Assembly (NCBI GenBank): GCA_963854835.1
Contig: OY978526.1
Span: forward strand, 40,380,140-40,444,139
Length of the DNA stretch: 64,000 nucleotides
Reading direction: 5' to 3'
DNA from: Megamerina dolium
Taxonomy: Eukaryota > Arthropoda > Insecta > Diptera > Megamerinidae
The translations under genes and the position numbers were made by a program. The notes below the pieces were generated by a model. It ran no database searches, had not been told where the DNA came from, and saw only the letters and a program-made list of their open reading frames with translations. Positions 1 to 12,700 of the stretch are shown here, in pieces. Position 1 is the stretch's first letter. Every line of letters starts with the position of its first letter.

Positions 1-73
1 GAAGCTCTCGTTAAATATGCGAAAAATTTAAAAAAAAATTGATTTTTCGAAAATTTTACACAGGTGGACCCCC
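1..73. mobile_element. Right end of a TTAA-flanked inverted-repeat element (window-truncated)
   Basis: The first bases end in GGTGGACCCCC followed directly by TTAA (74-77). Read on the other strand this is GGGGGTCCACCTGTG, close to the termini of the complete element at 2896-3780 (GGGGGTCTTATACCTTGTGG). It is therefore read as the right terminus of a related non-autonomous element whose left part lies outside the window. No coding sequence is visible. Confidence 0.45.
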
Positions 74-1132
74 TTAATTAGCTTAAAATTGAAAAGAGTC
101 ACGAGTTGTATCTGCGATCAATAAGTAAAATAATTGAGAAAATTGTCCATGTTCAATTTGTGCGGGTATTTTCAGCAAAGAAACATCCGCACGGAATATC
201 AGTGATTGCAATATTTTTTTGCTTTACAAAAGGTTGTGTGAAATACTAGATAGAAAAATAATATTGGGTAATTGAAATAGTATCCGCGGTTTTTTGGTAC
301 ATGTTTGAACAAAAATTTTCTTGATTGAAAATCATGTTTAATCAAGTATATATTGGGCATTGGTATTTATGACCTTTTGAATAACTTCACAATGCCATCG
401 ATGTAGAACTGCTGCGGTTTATCGGCGAAAAACTTGGCCAAGTGATTTTCAGAGCTCTTCGGTCAGCCAATTTCTTTTATTACCATTATAAGCAGATTCG
501 GAAAATCGATTTTTTTCTTTTTCATTTTCCAAGACAACGGATTGCTACCGGGAACGTACTTTATGGACCTGGGATAGATGATTCAGTGTAAGTTTAAAAA
601 AAAAAATTTTTCCCACTTTTTGAGAAAAACAAAACTTCAAACGTGTTTCTCTGAAAACCAATTCTTCGAAGTCCGTTAACACGATCCTGCAAAATCTACT
701 CGACCGATTCTTTTCAAACTCGAAACATACTTTCTTGGTATAAAATGCCGCCTCCCCCTCCCGTTATTTACATTTTTCCATTTTCATATTAAGGTAGTTT
801 GTCACTTTTTTTGCTTAAATAGGCAACGAACTGTTGAAAAATGAAAATGATAACTCAACAATGATGGAGGGGGGAGAATTAACTCATACTTTAAGTACTT
901 TTTGATTTCAGATAATTCTACTCCGAGTTATCGTATTCACCGAACAACGTATTTTTCAAAAGACGTTTTGGGAAATGCTCGATCACCGGCTTATTTTTCA
1001 ATATTTAATTACGGAAATTTAACTAAATATTCTCTAGATGATACTTTATAATTAAAAAAAAGTTTGAATAAATTTGCTTAAGCTGTATCTCCGTAAAAAA
1101 TCAGCGAAAATTATCCCTTACTCCCCCCTTAA

Positions 1133-1535
1133 AGGACCAGTGGCCTTTGGCGATGATCGTTTGCGTTGGATATTCTCGTATTTAATCCGTTTTCCATCGC
1201 CCTTAATGATTCGCTTCAAAAATGGTTCGATTTCGTTGCGTTTTAGCAGCATGTCGCTGGTGGTAATTTGGTCACTCAAATTTCTTTGCGTTAATTCATC
1301 TAGTATCCAAATATCGAGCGTCTTTGCGTATGCTGCACTTTTTAGGCAACTCCAAACTGACGTGTAGTTGATGTTTAGTGTCTCCGCTATCACCTGACGG
1401 CTTGCATGTCGGTGTTAGTTTCAAAATTTCATCGACTTTTTCAGTGACTAGTCGACCAGAGCCAGGTGCATCTTTGGCTTCGAAATTTTCGGAACGGAAT
1501 CGAGCATACCACTTCTGAGTCCGGCGTTCATTCAC
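1133..1535 (-). pseudogene. Mariner transposase N-terminal/central fragment
   Basis: Two overlapping minus-strand frames cover the mariner DNA-binding region and the start of the catalytic core: NERRTQKWYARFRSENFEAK, then LDIWILDELTQRN and LLKRNEIEPFLKR. The usual first catalytic context TGDEKW has decayed to KGDGKR. Homology is cut at 1133 where a CCCCC/TTAA junction interrupts the gene, so the distal catalytic residues are missing here. It lies inside the mariner at 264-2500. Confidence 0.8.
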
Positions 1536-1652
1536 AACAGCGGTTTACCTTTGTTATAGTAAAAAGTGCATCACGTTATTTCTTCAGATATTTCACTCAT
1601 TTTCAATCAATAAAACTTTTTACAAGAGCAACGAATAACCGAACTGTATTAA

Positions 1653-2375
1653 GGGGTTACACCACTATAGAATTTTCAAAAAATGGAAAAAAAATTTTTT
1701 ATCTTAGTCATTAATAGTCTCAAAAATAATATACTAAAGAATGGAAGGCGGGAAAAATGTCTAAGTGTCTAAATTACGAATTTTGCCGCAAGACGTCTGA
1801 GGTATTCTCCGAGCACCTTTAAACTTTAAACGCGTTTTTCTCGAAACCACTTTTTTTGAGCTGGCCGGAAACATAACTCGAACAAATCTTAACCGATGGA
1901 TTTGAAAATTTTTACAATACATTTGAAATCGTTTTCTTCAGCGACGTACGTAGGGGTTTTTTGAAATTGTGCATATTTTTTTTATTTGTAAACAATTTTT
2001 TGACGATTTTTTAGGTGAAATTTCGAACTTTTTCTTTAAAGGGTCGCCATTTTACGAAAAATCAATTAATCCAAAAACCCCTACGTACGTCTCTTGTTAT
2101 TGTAATATGGAATCAAAAAATATTCGGTTTTTTTGTTCCAGATCGAAAATTGCGGGCGCTAGGTTTTCGGCCGTGCATCGCGGTGAAAAAACGTATCAGC
2201 GGGGTAATGCTGCACAGCCGCCATTTTGTTTTTGAATCGCGCAACTTAATTGTTTTTTTGGACTTCAAGATTGACATTAAAAAATACTTTTTACAGAATT
2301 TGAATATCTCCTTTGGTTTGGTCTACGAAAATTCCCGAAATATGCCTTTTTTTGTGCTCTACAGTGGTGTAACCC
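1653..2375. mobile_element. Non-autonomous TIR element (TTAA type) nested in mariner
   Basis: The left end reads GGGGTTACACCACTATAGA after TTAA (1649-1652). The right end, read in reverse, is AGGGTTACACCACTGTAGA next to a degenerate TATA. The interior holds a 19-bp perfect inverted repeat, GACGTACGTAGGGGTTTTT at 1943-1961 and its complement at 2073-2091. No transposase frame is present. A stretch near 1820-1930 resembles about 630-730, suggesting related elements in both places. It interrupts the 5' UTR of the surrounding mariner and so inserted later. Confidence 0.65.
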
Positions 2376-2895
2376 TATAACAAAAAATGTAGCCCGAAAT
2401 GTTACCTTTCCAATACATCCAACGAATTAGTGTTGCCCGATATACGAGCATCAACACCAACTAGTAACAAAAAACCGTGGATATTTTTTAAATTACCCAA
2501 TAATTGAAAAGTTACAACAATTCAGAGTTCAGTTCAGTTACAAGTTCAAATATTTAACGAACTAAATTGGAGAGAAAGTCTATCTGGTGCTATTCCAATG
2601 ATGATGATGAAATGAAGATTTTTACAGAGTACAATATTTATAAATGAATAGTTCATCTTGCAGAGATTGTATATTAAAGTCATTAGAATTTTGCTTAAAT
2701 GTAATGTGCTTACTCCAAATAGAGTTCCTATGGAGACTTTGATACAGATATCAGTTAATCGACAGATGATATTTGCATCTGTTATTTTTTATACAATATT
2801 TAAAATCAAATATATTGAAATTCAAAAACATGATATAGCGGATGTTCCACCATGTTTGCTTAGAGAGAATTTATTTTTCAGAAGACCAGCATTAA

Positions 2896-3780
2896 GGGGG
2901 TCTTATACCTTGTGGCTTCATTTTTGACACTGTTTTTTGAATATTAGTTATAGGAAAACTAAAAACGCAATCGAGGTGCGGTTTGTTGCATTCAACTTGT
3001 TTATTTAAATACATTTAACACTAATTTTACTGAAAATTTACTATCTTCGATTTGACCTTGAAGTATGCCTTGCAAAAAATGCATACACAAATGGTTGACA
3101 CGATTTAGCTCATGAAAATCGTCTGAAACAAAAAAACCAAAATGATTTAATTTTTTTATCACCTTGGCTATCGTTTGACAGATGGCATTTTCAAAATTTG
3201 AAAATTTCGCAGAACAGGCAACTTTAAAAAAAAAATTTTTTTTTTTAATGTTTTCGTGGTTAAAAACATCTGTAAAAATTGTTTAAATAAAAAAAATCTA
3301 AAAAGTATCTGTCAGACGATAGCCACATGTTTTTCACAAATTTTGATATATAATTTCAATCAATCAATCAATTAGTTTTCGAGATATCATGTCAACCAGT
3401 TACAAAAACGCAACTTTTGGGAAATTGCATTTAAAGATATTCATGTATATAACAAGCGGGATCTTTCCGACGTTAAATTTTCTTTCAAACTGAATGGACC
3501 GAAAAATTTATCATGCATAACAGAGATTACATAGATACAGATACATCAGGTATTCGATAGAACGTTAGATAACTTTAGAAAAACGCGATGGGCCAGCTTT
3601 TAGGTGGTCGCGAAGAGCGCTGCGATAAGAGCACGCGTAACTGTCTTCGACGGCTCGGAAAAACTCGAAATAATAAGATTTCAGTTATATCCTTTTAAGG
3701 GTATATTCCTAACACCTTCTGGGTTGGAAAATTGAAAAAAAAAAATCGAATTTTTTGAACCAACAAGGTAGAAGACCCCC
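2896..3780. mobile_element. 885-bp TTAA-flanked MITE with matching termini
   Basis: A left terminus GGGGGTCTTATACCTTGTGG follows TTAA (2892-2895). The right terminus is its near-perfect inverse (GGGGGTCTTCTACCTTGTTGG in reverse) and precedes TTAA (3781-3784). The TTAA duplication resembles piggyBac-type integration, but the ends start GGGGG rather than the usual CCC, so the superfamily is uncertain. The interior is AT-rich and non-coding. Confidence 0.75.
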
Positions 3781-4413
3781 TTAATGTCAAAAGCTGCACA
3801 AAACGGTTTATAAATTGAAGCAAATATGTGCTTATTTAAAAGACAGCTATTTAAATTTGAAAAAGAACATCATAATTAGGACTCATAAACGTGATTTCAA
3901 AAAAAGCTGCTACAGTACCACTTAGAGCAATAAAGTTCTTGATTTTACTTTGAACTGACTAATAGGAAATGTTGGAAAATGCCTTGAAAATATATCGTTT
4001 TTATGCAAAGAGATTTTACACAAATTTGGTGGCGTAAAAAATCATATTTAGAGTATTCCATACATTTTTTTTTTTTTGATAATTCTAATATACTTGTTCC
4101 TATACATATGTATACCTTTAAAAAATATCAGCTGTGTTCATCATTTAAACGAATTGATGATATGATAGGCAAAGTTATTTAATTATAAACTGCGCTCTAT
4201 GCTTCAATGACCCCGAACTAATTGACTGTTGAATTGCTTGAAATTGTTGATTACGCGTTAAATAAAGATCACTACATATTATTCATAAACCCATTATATT
4301 GTAACTACATACACGAATATATGTACATTGTATAGGTACATAGTACATGTAGAATGTTTATCTACAACACGTAATATTCAAACAATGTTTCTACTCAATT
4401 GAAAACAGTATTA

Positions 4414-4516
<103 letters not shown>

Positions 4517-5169
4517 CGGAGGCGGAATTCCGACAAAACATGTGTCGTGTCGATCAGTATAAAAATCACTCAATTGCATGCATAGAATAGTAGTACATAG
4601 TCGCAACAACAACAATGAAGTCCACATATACATAGATGCACACAATTAATTACATAGAACTGAAAAACATCATTAGACTAAATGAGATATCACAGCATAT
4701 TACGTACATAGAAAAATTTGGCAAAAAACAAAAAGAAATCCCCAAACAGCAATAACATACTATTTTAGTTTTATTTTTATGAAATTTTTCTAAATAAATG
4801 ATGAAAAGCTAAAACGAACAATAAATATATGGCGCCATCTGAATGTATTTATTTATTTACTTTGAAGTCGTGTGATAGTAAACAGTAGAAGAAAACAAAA
4901 AAAAAAATAAAAAACCACCAGCAACAATGAAAATATACAAAGGACAACATATTTACCTCCTGGGCAATTTCATTGTTTTTCAACATTTTTTATTTTTTGT
5001 TATTCAAATGACTGATCTGGTTTATCTATAAGAAGATAGGTAGAATTAAAAGAAAAATAAAAACAAAATTCACGTGAATGCATGTCAAGTTCAAAAGCTT
5101 GATGAGCTTATATCATAATATGCGTTTATTCAAATGGGTGCCTTGCTAATATGCATATCTCTACATATA

Positions 5170-5351
5170 CAGGGTGACAAAAATAAATGTGTACAATATT
5201 CTATTGGCAAAAGAAATAAAATTTATGAACCAATACGTTGAAACTTCAACAAAAACATATATTCTAATTGGCAGCTTCTCGTCGGTGAAGATCATGACTT
5301 CCCAGTCCGATACTGCGTGATCTACGATATAGAATTATTGTTGATACCCTG
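5170..5351. mobile_element. 182-bp MITE with CAGGGT termini and TA flanks
   Basis: The left end reads CAGGGTGACAAAAATAA and the right end in reverse CAGGGTATCAACAATAA, each flanked by TA (5168-5169, 5352-5353). The right terminus closely matches the terminus of the Tc3-like element at 57354 (CAGGGTATCTCAACAA), so this is probably a deletion derivative of that family. It is non-coding. Confidence 0.65.
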
Positions 5352-6779
5352 TATGTAGATGGCATATTATATGTTATATGGTCAATCATGAAACACTCAG
5401 TCAGTCAGTTATTTAATCAGAATGATTATGGTCACACAATACACCACTGTTGTACACATACTCGCAGCTGTTTACATGGAATGATGTGTATATATATACG
5501 AGTACATTATATGTTTGCTGCATGCATAATGATCACACCAATCAGTATGATCACTGTGTTCATCACAATGTTGATCAGCATCTAGCGATATTATGATGAT
5601 TATCGTCATTATCATCATCATCATCATCATCATTTTTATTATTATTATGATTTTGATGATTGTCTGAGTATGTGCTGCTATTGTGTATTAAATTTAGCAA
5701 CAAGTAATTGCTTATTTTGCTTTCCCATCTTATCATCATCATCATCATCATCACTGGCTAAAATTGTCATTCATTCATTGAAATTATAATACTTGTTGCT
5801 ATTTTTAGACAACAATCATTTTCTTAATTTAAACACAAACAGTAAAAGAGACACACACAAACTACAAAAAAAAAAAAAATACGAAATTGGAAAAAAAAAG
5901 TCTGTGCACAAATCAAGCAAAGCAAGCTAGCTGATCATGCTTCGAAAGACTACAATTCTTTTTAAATTGCTTGTATACTTCATGTTAAATTGTAATAACA
6001 ACGACAGCAACATAATGATGTAAATTAGGCTTCCAAAATACATACGTGATCATGCGTGATCTTTCCAAGTTTGACCTCTGTCGTAAGATAATTAATGCGC
6101 TTAATTTTTATTTAAGCTCTACATACGTATGTGTTTAGAATGTACAAAGGAAATATTCAATATGTATGGCTGATGAAAAATATGACCTTCCTCGTGTGAT
6201 TTTTCTTCTTCTTCTTTTTTGAATTCAAAAAGAAAAAGCATGTGTGTGTATGTGTGTGTGATATGCCAAATCTTTTATACATACTACTGAATGGATCAAT
6301 AAACGTCCTCGCCCACCACCCACTCGCATAATTTGAATGATCATAATAATGATATTGAATGTGATAAATGGTCGTAAGTATGTTTAATACGTATATCAAG
6401 AGAAAATAGATTTTCCGCACTCACAAAACCAACAATACAAAAAAAAGCACAGCGCTCAGAAATAAATTGAGTTAAATTAAATTGATTTTTCAAAGCATTT
6501 CATATGTGTACTGTGTATGTGTATATTCAATACATTCCTCTTATTAGTCTGACTGTCTCAAATGTGCTCAGAAATTAATTACATCTACATATTGTCTGCT
6601 TGCTGTTTAAAATGAGTTACTTTTACCACATGATATACGAGTAAATGATTGTGTACCTACATATCTATGTCTATCTTGTCTATATGTCTGCCTATATATT
6701 AACACATTATACACCGTGTGCACATGTTTGTGCCCCATGTGTTTACAGTTGTGAGTCCTAATATCGATTATTAGTCGCG
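5352..6779. other. Non-coding AT-rich stretch with ATC/TG microsatellites
   Basis: No gene is recognised. It contains ATC/CAT trinucleotide runs near 5607-5634 and 5733-5751 and a TG-rich run near 6240-6260. Short open frames here have simple-repeat composition and no family features. Confidence 0.6.
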
Positions 6780-7450
6780 TTTTACTCTGCAACTCGTTAT
6801 CTTTGTGCCCATAAAACGACATAGATGCCAATATATTGGGGCATTGAATTAGTTTGGGAGGATTTTCGTTAGGAATGATTCAAATGCAAAGAAATTGGGT
6901 CCCATACGAATTGAAGCTGAGAGATGTTGAACGCCGATTTTTCATGGCAAAAAAGCGGCAAAAAAGCGGCAAAAAAGATAAGGTTTTTATTGCATCATAT
7001 CGTCGCTGATGATGAAAAATGGATTCATTATGATAACCCGAAGCGAAAAAAATTATGAGTTATGCCCAGCCAATCATCAACATCAACGCAAAGCAAAATA
7101 TTTATGATGACAAGCGTATGCTTTGTATTTGGTGCGACCAGCTCGATGTTGTTTATTATGAGCTACTAAAACCGAATGAAACCATCACCGGTGGCCTTGA
7201 ACGAACACACGACAAGGCAATTTTCCAACATGCCAATGCTCGTCCAATGGTAAGTCCTACCCCACCCGCCCATATAGCTCAGACATTGCTCCTTTCGACT
7301 ACCACTTCCGACTATATATTGTATAAATTTCAAATGAGATAAATTCTGATTATTTAATTGATAAAATGTATCAAAATAGTGAAATAATTTTGTTGCAACA
7401 CTCTTCCTTTTCCTTTTCTACGAAATTTTAACATTTTTGACGTTTAAATA
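6780..7450 (+). mobile_element. Mariner (mellifera-subfamily-like) fragment, internally deleted
   Basis: The plus strand encodes broken pieces of a mariner transposase in several frames: NWVPYELK and DVERRFF near 6895-6955, then DDEKWIHYDNPKRK near 7010-7050, CIWCDQLDVVYYELLKPNET near 7120-7180, and QHANARPM near 7228-7250 (the HDNARPH context with D changed to A). The 5' flank at 6790-6826 and the 3' flank at 7335-7450 match the two halves of the short element at 18246-18664, showing they are one family. Missing N terminus, frameshifts and loss of a catalytic Asp make it dead. Confidence 0.75.
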
Positions 7451-9142
7451 AAAATAAATTGATAAATAACAGTACAGTAGGTAAATAAAAGTAATTGCTA
7501 GTACTGAATTTAGCGAGTATTCAAGTTATACACGCTAAAATTAGGTCATTTAATGTGGTTTGGGCAAATATTTACCGGTGCTCGCTATTATTATTTCATT
7601 TACAACTTTATGTTACATGAATTCACTAGCGAATCTGACCTCGGAGTTCAATGACGTCAGAGCACTAAATGTAGTACTCACTTAGATATTTTCAAATGTA
7701 TATAATATCGGTCATCCAATGTGAGAGTTATGATAAAAAAAAAGTATATTTGGCTATTTTCGGGGTTCTACGAGAAAAAAATGTTTTCACACGACCTAAA
7801 GATATTCTCAAAGTAAGATCTCAATAAAGGGAGATAAGAGATATAGAACTAATTGCCTTTCTATGGCGAGCCACCTGAAATCACAAAACTCTTCCGACCT
7901 CCGAAACTTTTCATTATTATTTCTAATTCCATCCGGTATCAGATGAATTTTTCACACAAACAATAGTGGCACGTAATGTGTTAATAGCTTTTCTTTTTTG
8001 TTTGTCTTTGCTCTCGAAAATCATTTGTTCATTCATTCATTTACTGTTGTGTTGTAAGGTGTGGACGCGTCAAAGAAGATCGTGAGCATTTAATTCTGCT
8101 CACAAGCAGGATCTGCTTCTTTTCGGTAGATGCAGCACTAAAATTAAATGGCCACATACATTTGTGTACAATAAATACTTAGTATGTGCTGAGAAAATGT
8201 GTGAACTACTTACTACTGTGAGAATAACCATAAATGACATGTGTACATACTATTAGTGATTGTTAATTTAAAATATACCTTTTAGTTGATATATTGTATA
8301 TAGTACATATATGCATAGAAAAATAAAGTGATCGTGTGACCGCATAAATCAAAAATAAGTATGAACATATTGTATATGGAGAGTTTCTATTTTCAAAAGT
8401 GTTAATTTGTTTATAATTAAATATAATACGATTTATGACTGAGATCGAATATATATATATATTTATATATTGTATTTATATACTTAGCTATATAAAACTT
8501 ATCATTGAATATCAGAATACGAAAAAACAAATTTTTGTTTTATTTTCACGAGTTTAACATTTCACATAGCAACAGAAGTGTATGTGTATTGTAAATGCAG
8601 TGGTAGTAGTAGTAGTAGTAGCAGTAATATTAGTGTAGTAACAACAACAACAACAACGTTAAATTCTCTAGAGGTTAGTAACAATAATAATAAAAACATC
8701 ATATACTACATTTATGTACAATGGTAAAAATGGCTTGTTAATTGGTAATAATAAAAATCTCTTGTTGGAAGTACAGCTATGGCAAAAAGAGAAAAAGAAA
8801 TAAGAGCACCATTAGTGTATCAGCAATATAGAAACATATTTCAATTTTTTTCATTACCTTAACTTAAACGTTTCTTAACATTAAAACAATCAAATTTCGT
8901 TATAAAAATTAAGCGATCATTTTTAAACATTGATTTCATCCAGTGTAACCATTATGCGAGTCCACTGAAGAGACTAGCTAATTACGGTTAAAAATATTTT
9001 TTTTTTTTCAAGCTTTTCTATTGGATCTTTCTAAAATTACTTAGAAACTAACAATAAGTAATCAAATCTTACAAACTAAATAAAATTATGTGATATTCCC
9101 AACGTTCCATCACAATTTGTTGAGTCACGAGGTATAGCAATT
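7451..9142. other. No gene recognised; AT-rich with GTA/AAC microsatellites
   Basis: Only AT-rich sequence is seen, with a (GTA)n run near 8602-8623 and an (AAC)n run near 8640-8656. No splice-linked reading frames or family motifs were found. Confidence 0.5.
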
Positions 9143-9710
9143 TCACAGCATATTCAGTGTGTCTTTTCTTTTTAATCGACGATGCCCCGTGCTCAGCATC
9201 AATTGCCTAGCAAGGGGATTCGGATGACTGTGTAATTTTTGGATGTAGCTTCTGCAAGACATTCCGACTTCCTCAGAAATTGTGGGTACATTTAATTCTC
9301 GATGGATGTTAACGTTCCTCATATACCAAGGCGCGTTTACAATAATTCGCAGACACTTGGATTGTATTCGCTGCAATTTTTCGATATTTGAGGGAGATGC
9401 GGTGCCCCAAAACTGAATACCATAAGTACAGATTGGCTTCAGGATTGCTTTATATAATAGCACTTTGTATTCGAGATTCAACTTTGATCTTTTGTGTATC
9501 AGCCACCATAACTGATTAATTTTAAGCTTGATCTGAGTTTTCTTTGCCTCTATGTGATTTTTCCAGGTCAGCCTTCTGTCGAGGTGAATACCCAAGTACT
9601 TTGTTGAGGAACATTGTGGAACTGATTGGCCATTAATTTTAAGTGGGGGACATGTATCTGACCTTAGCGTGAAGGTTACATGTACGGTTAATAATGAATT
9701 GCAAATTTCT
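9143..9710 (-). pseudogene. Jockey-clade LINE reverse transcriptase C-terminal fragment
   Basis: The minus strand encodes the region after the reverse-transcriptase palm of a jockey-like non-LTR retrotransposon: VHVTFTLRSDTCPPLKINGQ, then YLGIHLDRRLTWKNHI, LLYKAILKPICTYGIQFWG and CLRIIVNAPWYMRN. This is a long open frame ending near 9143, followed by a short 3' UTR toward 9060. The element is 5'-truncated at about 9710, as usual for LINE copies. The reverse-transcriptase catalytic motif and the endonuclease are absent, so it cannot be autonomous. Confidence 0.85.
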
Positions 9711-12700
9711 TACTTTTCACAACATATGGCATATGTAGGTAATTGAGAAAGCCCTACGCGCTTATTACATTTTTCCTCAAAGTTTGACGTTTTCTGATAA
9801 TTACCTGGAATTCTGGAAACTACCGTACTTTCACCTTAACTAATGCATACTTGCAGAGATCATATAAAAATATTTGCTACGGGAAGTGTCTACTCCTTTT
9901 GCCATAACTGTATGAATTCGTTTCCAATACATTCTTCAAACACTCTATATTATTTTGCCTTTATTTGAATAATTTTTACAGGATTAGACAAAAAGACGTT
10001 AATTTTTACCATTTTACTTGATTTTATTATAAAGTATTATATTTCAAAGCACGTACTATAAAAACAATATGCACTAATTTTTGTTTATATCTCATACATC
10101 ATGTATTACTTCACAATTGTCATTAAATTCACACATCATGCTTGTGTGTGTGTGTTTTTAACACTCGTATTTATTATTTATTTACCTTAAATAACTTTTA
10201 AATAAATTTATTTTAAATGTTTGATTATAAGGAATCGTTTACTTTAGTTGAAGTTGTGATTTTGCCGTTTAAGCTACATTTAACGGGTTGGCTTCGCTTT
10301 GCTCTCAATTTTCGTTTCCGGTATACGAGATTCAATTACGTGAATATTGTTTTCAAACTGTTTGAATGGATTAAATGAATTTATAAATAAATTCGTGTAT
10401 ATGGAAAGTTGTATATATGTGTCGGACAATCAGTCGTTAACGGCTGCAATTGGAAATGAAGTTATACGATATAATTTGTTTCAATCAAAGTTAGTATATT
10501 TTATTAAATTTTTTTAAAATATTAATTACTCATATTTAAGTACACAATTGGTGGCACTTATTGTTCACAAAAAAATTCCTTTGGGCTGGTTTTATTTTCT
10601 AGTATTTTGTCTAGTAGTCTTCGAAGGGAAGAACCTCAAACTCACAACTCATGCACACAGAACACCAACGCACTGACCCAAAAAAAAAAAAAAACGACTC
10701 ATTCATTTTAATTACGGTCATAAAATTACAACTGTAGATATTTTTAACAATAGAAAATTACATGGCATTTATTTTTAACAATTGGTTATATTGTATATAG
10801 ATTGTGGCGTCTGTCTACCTGTCGTCAAGAATTTAGAAACTTTGCCAAAAGCGTATTGTTTAGTTTTTTTGTTTGCTTTCTGTCTCGGCAACATAAAATA
10901 AAAATGTTGAAAAATAAACTAATATTATACCACTTACGCAGTTGCACATGCACACACATAAACGATCATGTGTTTTTATTAAATTGTACTATATTTGCGG
11001 TGATCTAGTAGCATCTAGTAGTATCAATCTAACCATTATATTCATTAAATTTAATACTTAATGAACTTCACAGATATTTACACGAAAACCTTGCACACTA
11101 GTCGCCTCCAATACATACATATATGCACTACATACGGCTTTGTAATATTGAAATGATCATGTCAAAAGTGATGATCTTGATATATTCTCTTAGGTAATTG
11201 TGTGAATTGTAATTTATTATGATTTTTTTGTTTTTTTTTTTTGTTTTGCATGTTTGCAATATCTACTTATCTCTATATGTATATATTTATTACATCTTTT
11301 TTATGCATCTTCTTCACCCTTCCTTGAAATATTATATAAATGTTGGTACATTAAAGGTGAATGATCATCGTTGCAATTTATGCAAAAGTAGCAGTAAGGA
11401 AATGTTTGATTTTAAGTAGTTGGTGTAGTTTTCATGTGTATACATGTTGCCATTGATGTCATGTGTTTGAGTTGAATTTAATATTTAAATCAGATTTGCA
11501 CACTAAGGAGCTTCAAGCGTAAGTAAAATGCAATCAGAGTAATAATAGTCGAGTACTACGATTCAGCATTTTAGTATCGTTGAAAACTTGAGTTTCAAAA
11601 GTGTTTTGTGAATCATCAACGAGTAAACTAGAGTTCTTTTCAAGTCCACAGTAGTGTAGTTTATATAGATCCATAGGCAGCTTAATGAACATAAAATAAT
11701 ATTTGGATGTCTTACTTTCTATTAATTTATATTACATACACACTTTTGGTTTGACATCTTTTCATAAAATCGATCGCACATAAGAACTGATTTGACTGTA
11801 TATAAGCTTTTAAACTAGTTATTAAAGCAACAACAACAACAGTCGCACCACTGATTATGTGCTAGCCAACAATCAGTGATCGATTGATCAAGCAAAAATA
11901 GACCACACACGCACTCATCGCATGGCGTATGAGTAATAAGATTATTTTAATGAATGAACTATCTATCAACTGAATAAGAGTCTATTTTTTTTTTGTTCTG
12001 TATCTTTCTTAAATAGGAAATTGGCATATGCAAGGTATAAGAAATTTTTCGAAATTAGTTATTCCCAAATGAAAACGCACATTTTTCATCTATTTTTGTT
12101 ATTCTTTTTTATTTTATTCTTCTTGTTGGTTTTTCCCTCAAAATATATTCCAACGTCGTGTACGTCATTATGGCATTTTAATTTGAATGAAAAAGAAACT
12201 TACGGAGGAGGAAGACGTCAACAGTTTGTCCACTATCTAATATATTTTATAAGTATGTATGGACACTATAACTTATTTTCTTTCTATTGTGGATTAAAGA
12301 CGATTTGTAGATACAACAAATATTTTTTTTGGCTTGGGCGTATGCTCAATAAATATATCAACAAATATGTTGCTGTTGTTGTTCATATTTATTTTACGTG
12401 TTTTTTGGTCAATACTAATAATTTTAAATAATTGATTTCATATCGTAAATTACCATGCCACATTGGATGAGCTAGTACTGTGATGCACGTGATGACGTGC
12501 AAAGTGAAAAAGCAAAAATGCAAATTAAAGCTAATTTTAAAGCTTTGTGATATTATATTTATTTAATATTTTATATTTGTTTGTAATGAAATAAATTAGC
12601 AAAATTATTAACCGATTCGTGACGTACATGCATATATTATTTAGAAGAAATGAAAGATCATAATGCCATTATTTGTTGTTATTGTTATCGTTGTCACATT

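Larger units (their letters stand above)
264..2500 (-). mobile_element. Mariner (DD34D) relic containing nested TTAA-flanked elements
   Basis: Both ends carry a roughly 37-bp imperfect inverted repeat beginning TTGGGTAATT and running through a CCGCGG/CCACGG core into a T-rich stretch, each flanked by TA (262-263 and 2501-2502). Read on the minus strand, about 1535-1133 encodes a broken N-terminal and central mariner transposase (helix-turn-helix region with KWYARFRSENF, then LTQRNLSD and PFLKRIIKGDGK). About 480-350 encodes the C-terminal HLAKFFADKPQQFY-type segment. The two coding parts are separated by unrelated sequence ending CCCCC/TTAA at 1128-1132, and the 5' UTR is split by an insertion at 1653-2375. 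Frameshifts and stops make it inactive. Subfamily (irritans-like) is inferred from remembered sequences. Confidence 0.75.

Noticed and set aside
1969..2380. Overlapping plus-strand frames of about 90-120 codons
   Set aside because: They lie wholly inside the TIR element 1653-2375, have F/K/R-rich composition and no family motif.
2658..2927. 89-codon frame beside the TTAA element
   Set aside because: It runs across the TTAA insertion boundary at 2895, so at most the left part could be old coding sequence. No motif was seen.
10420..10470. Possible promoter (initiator-like TCAGTCG after an AT-rich stretch)
   Set aside because: A match to the short initiator alone is common by chance, and no downstream promoter element or exon could be tied to it.
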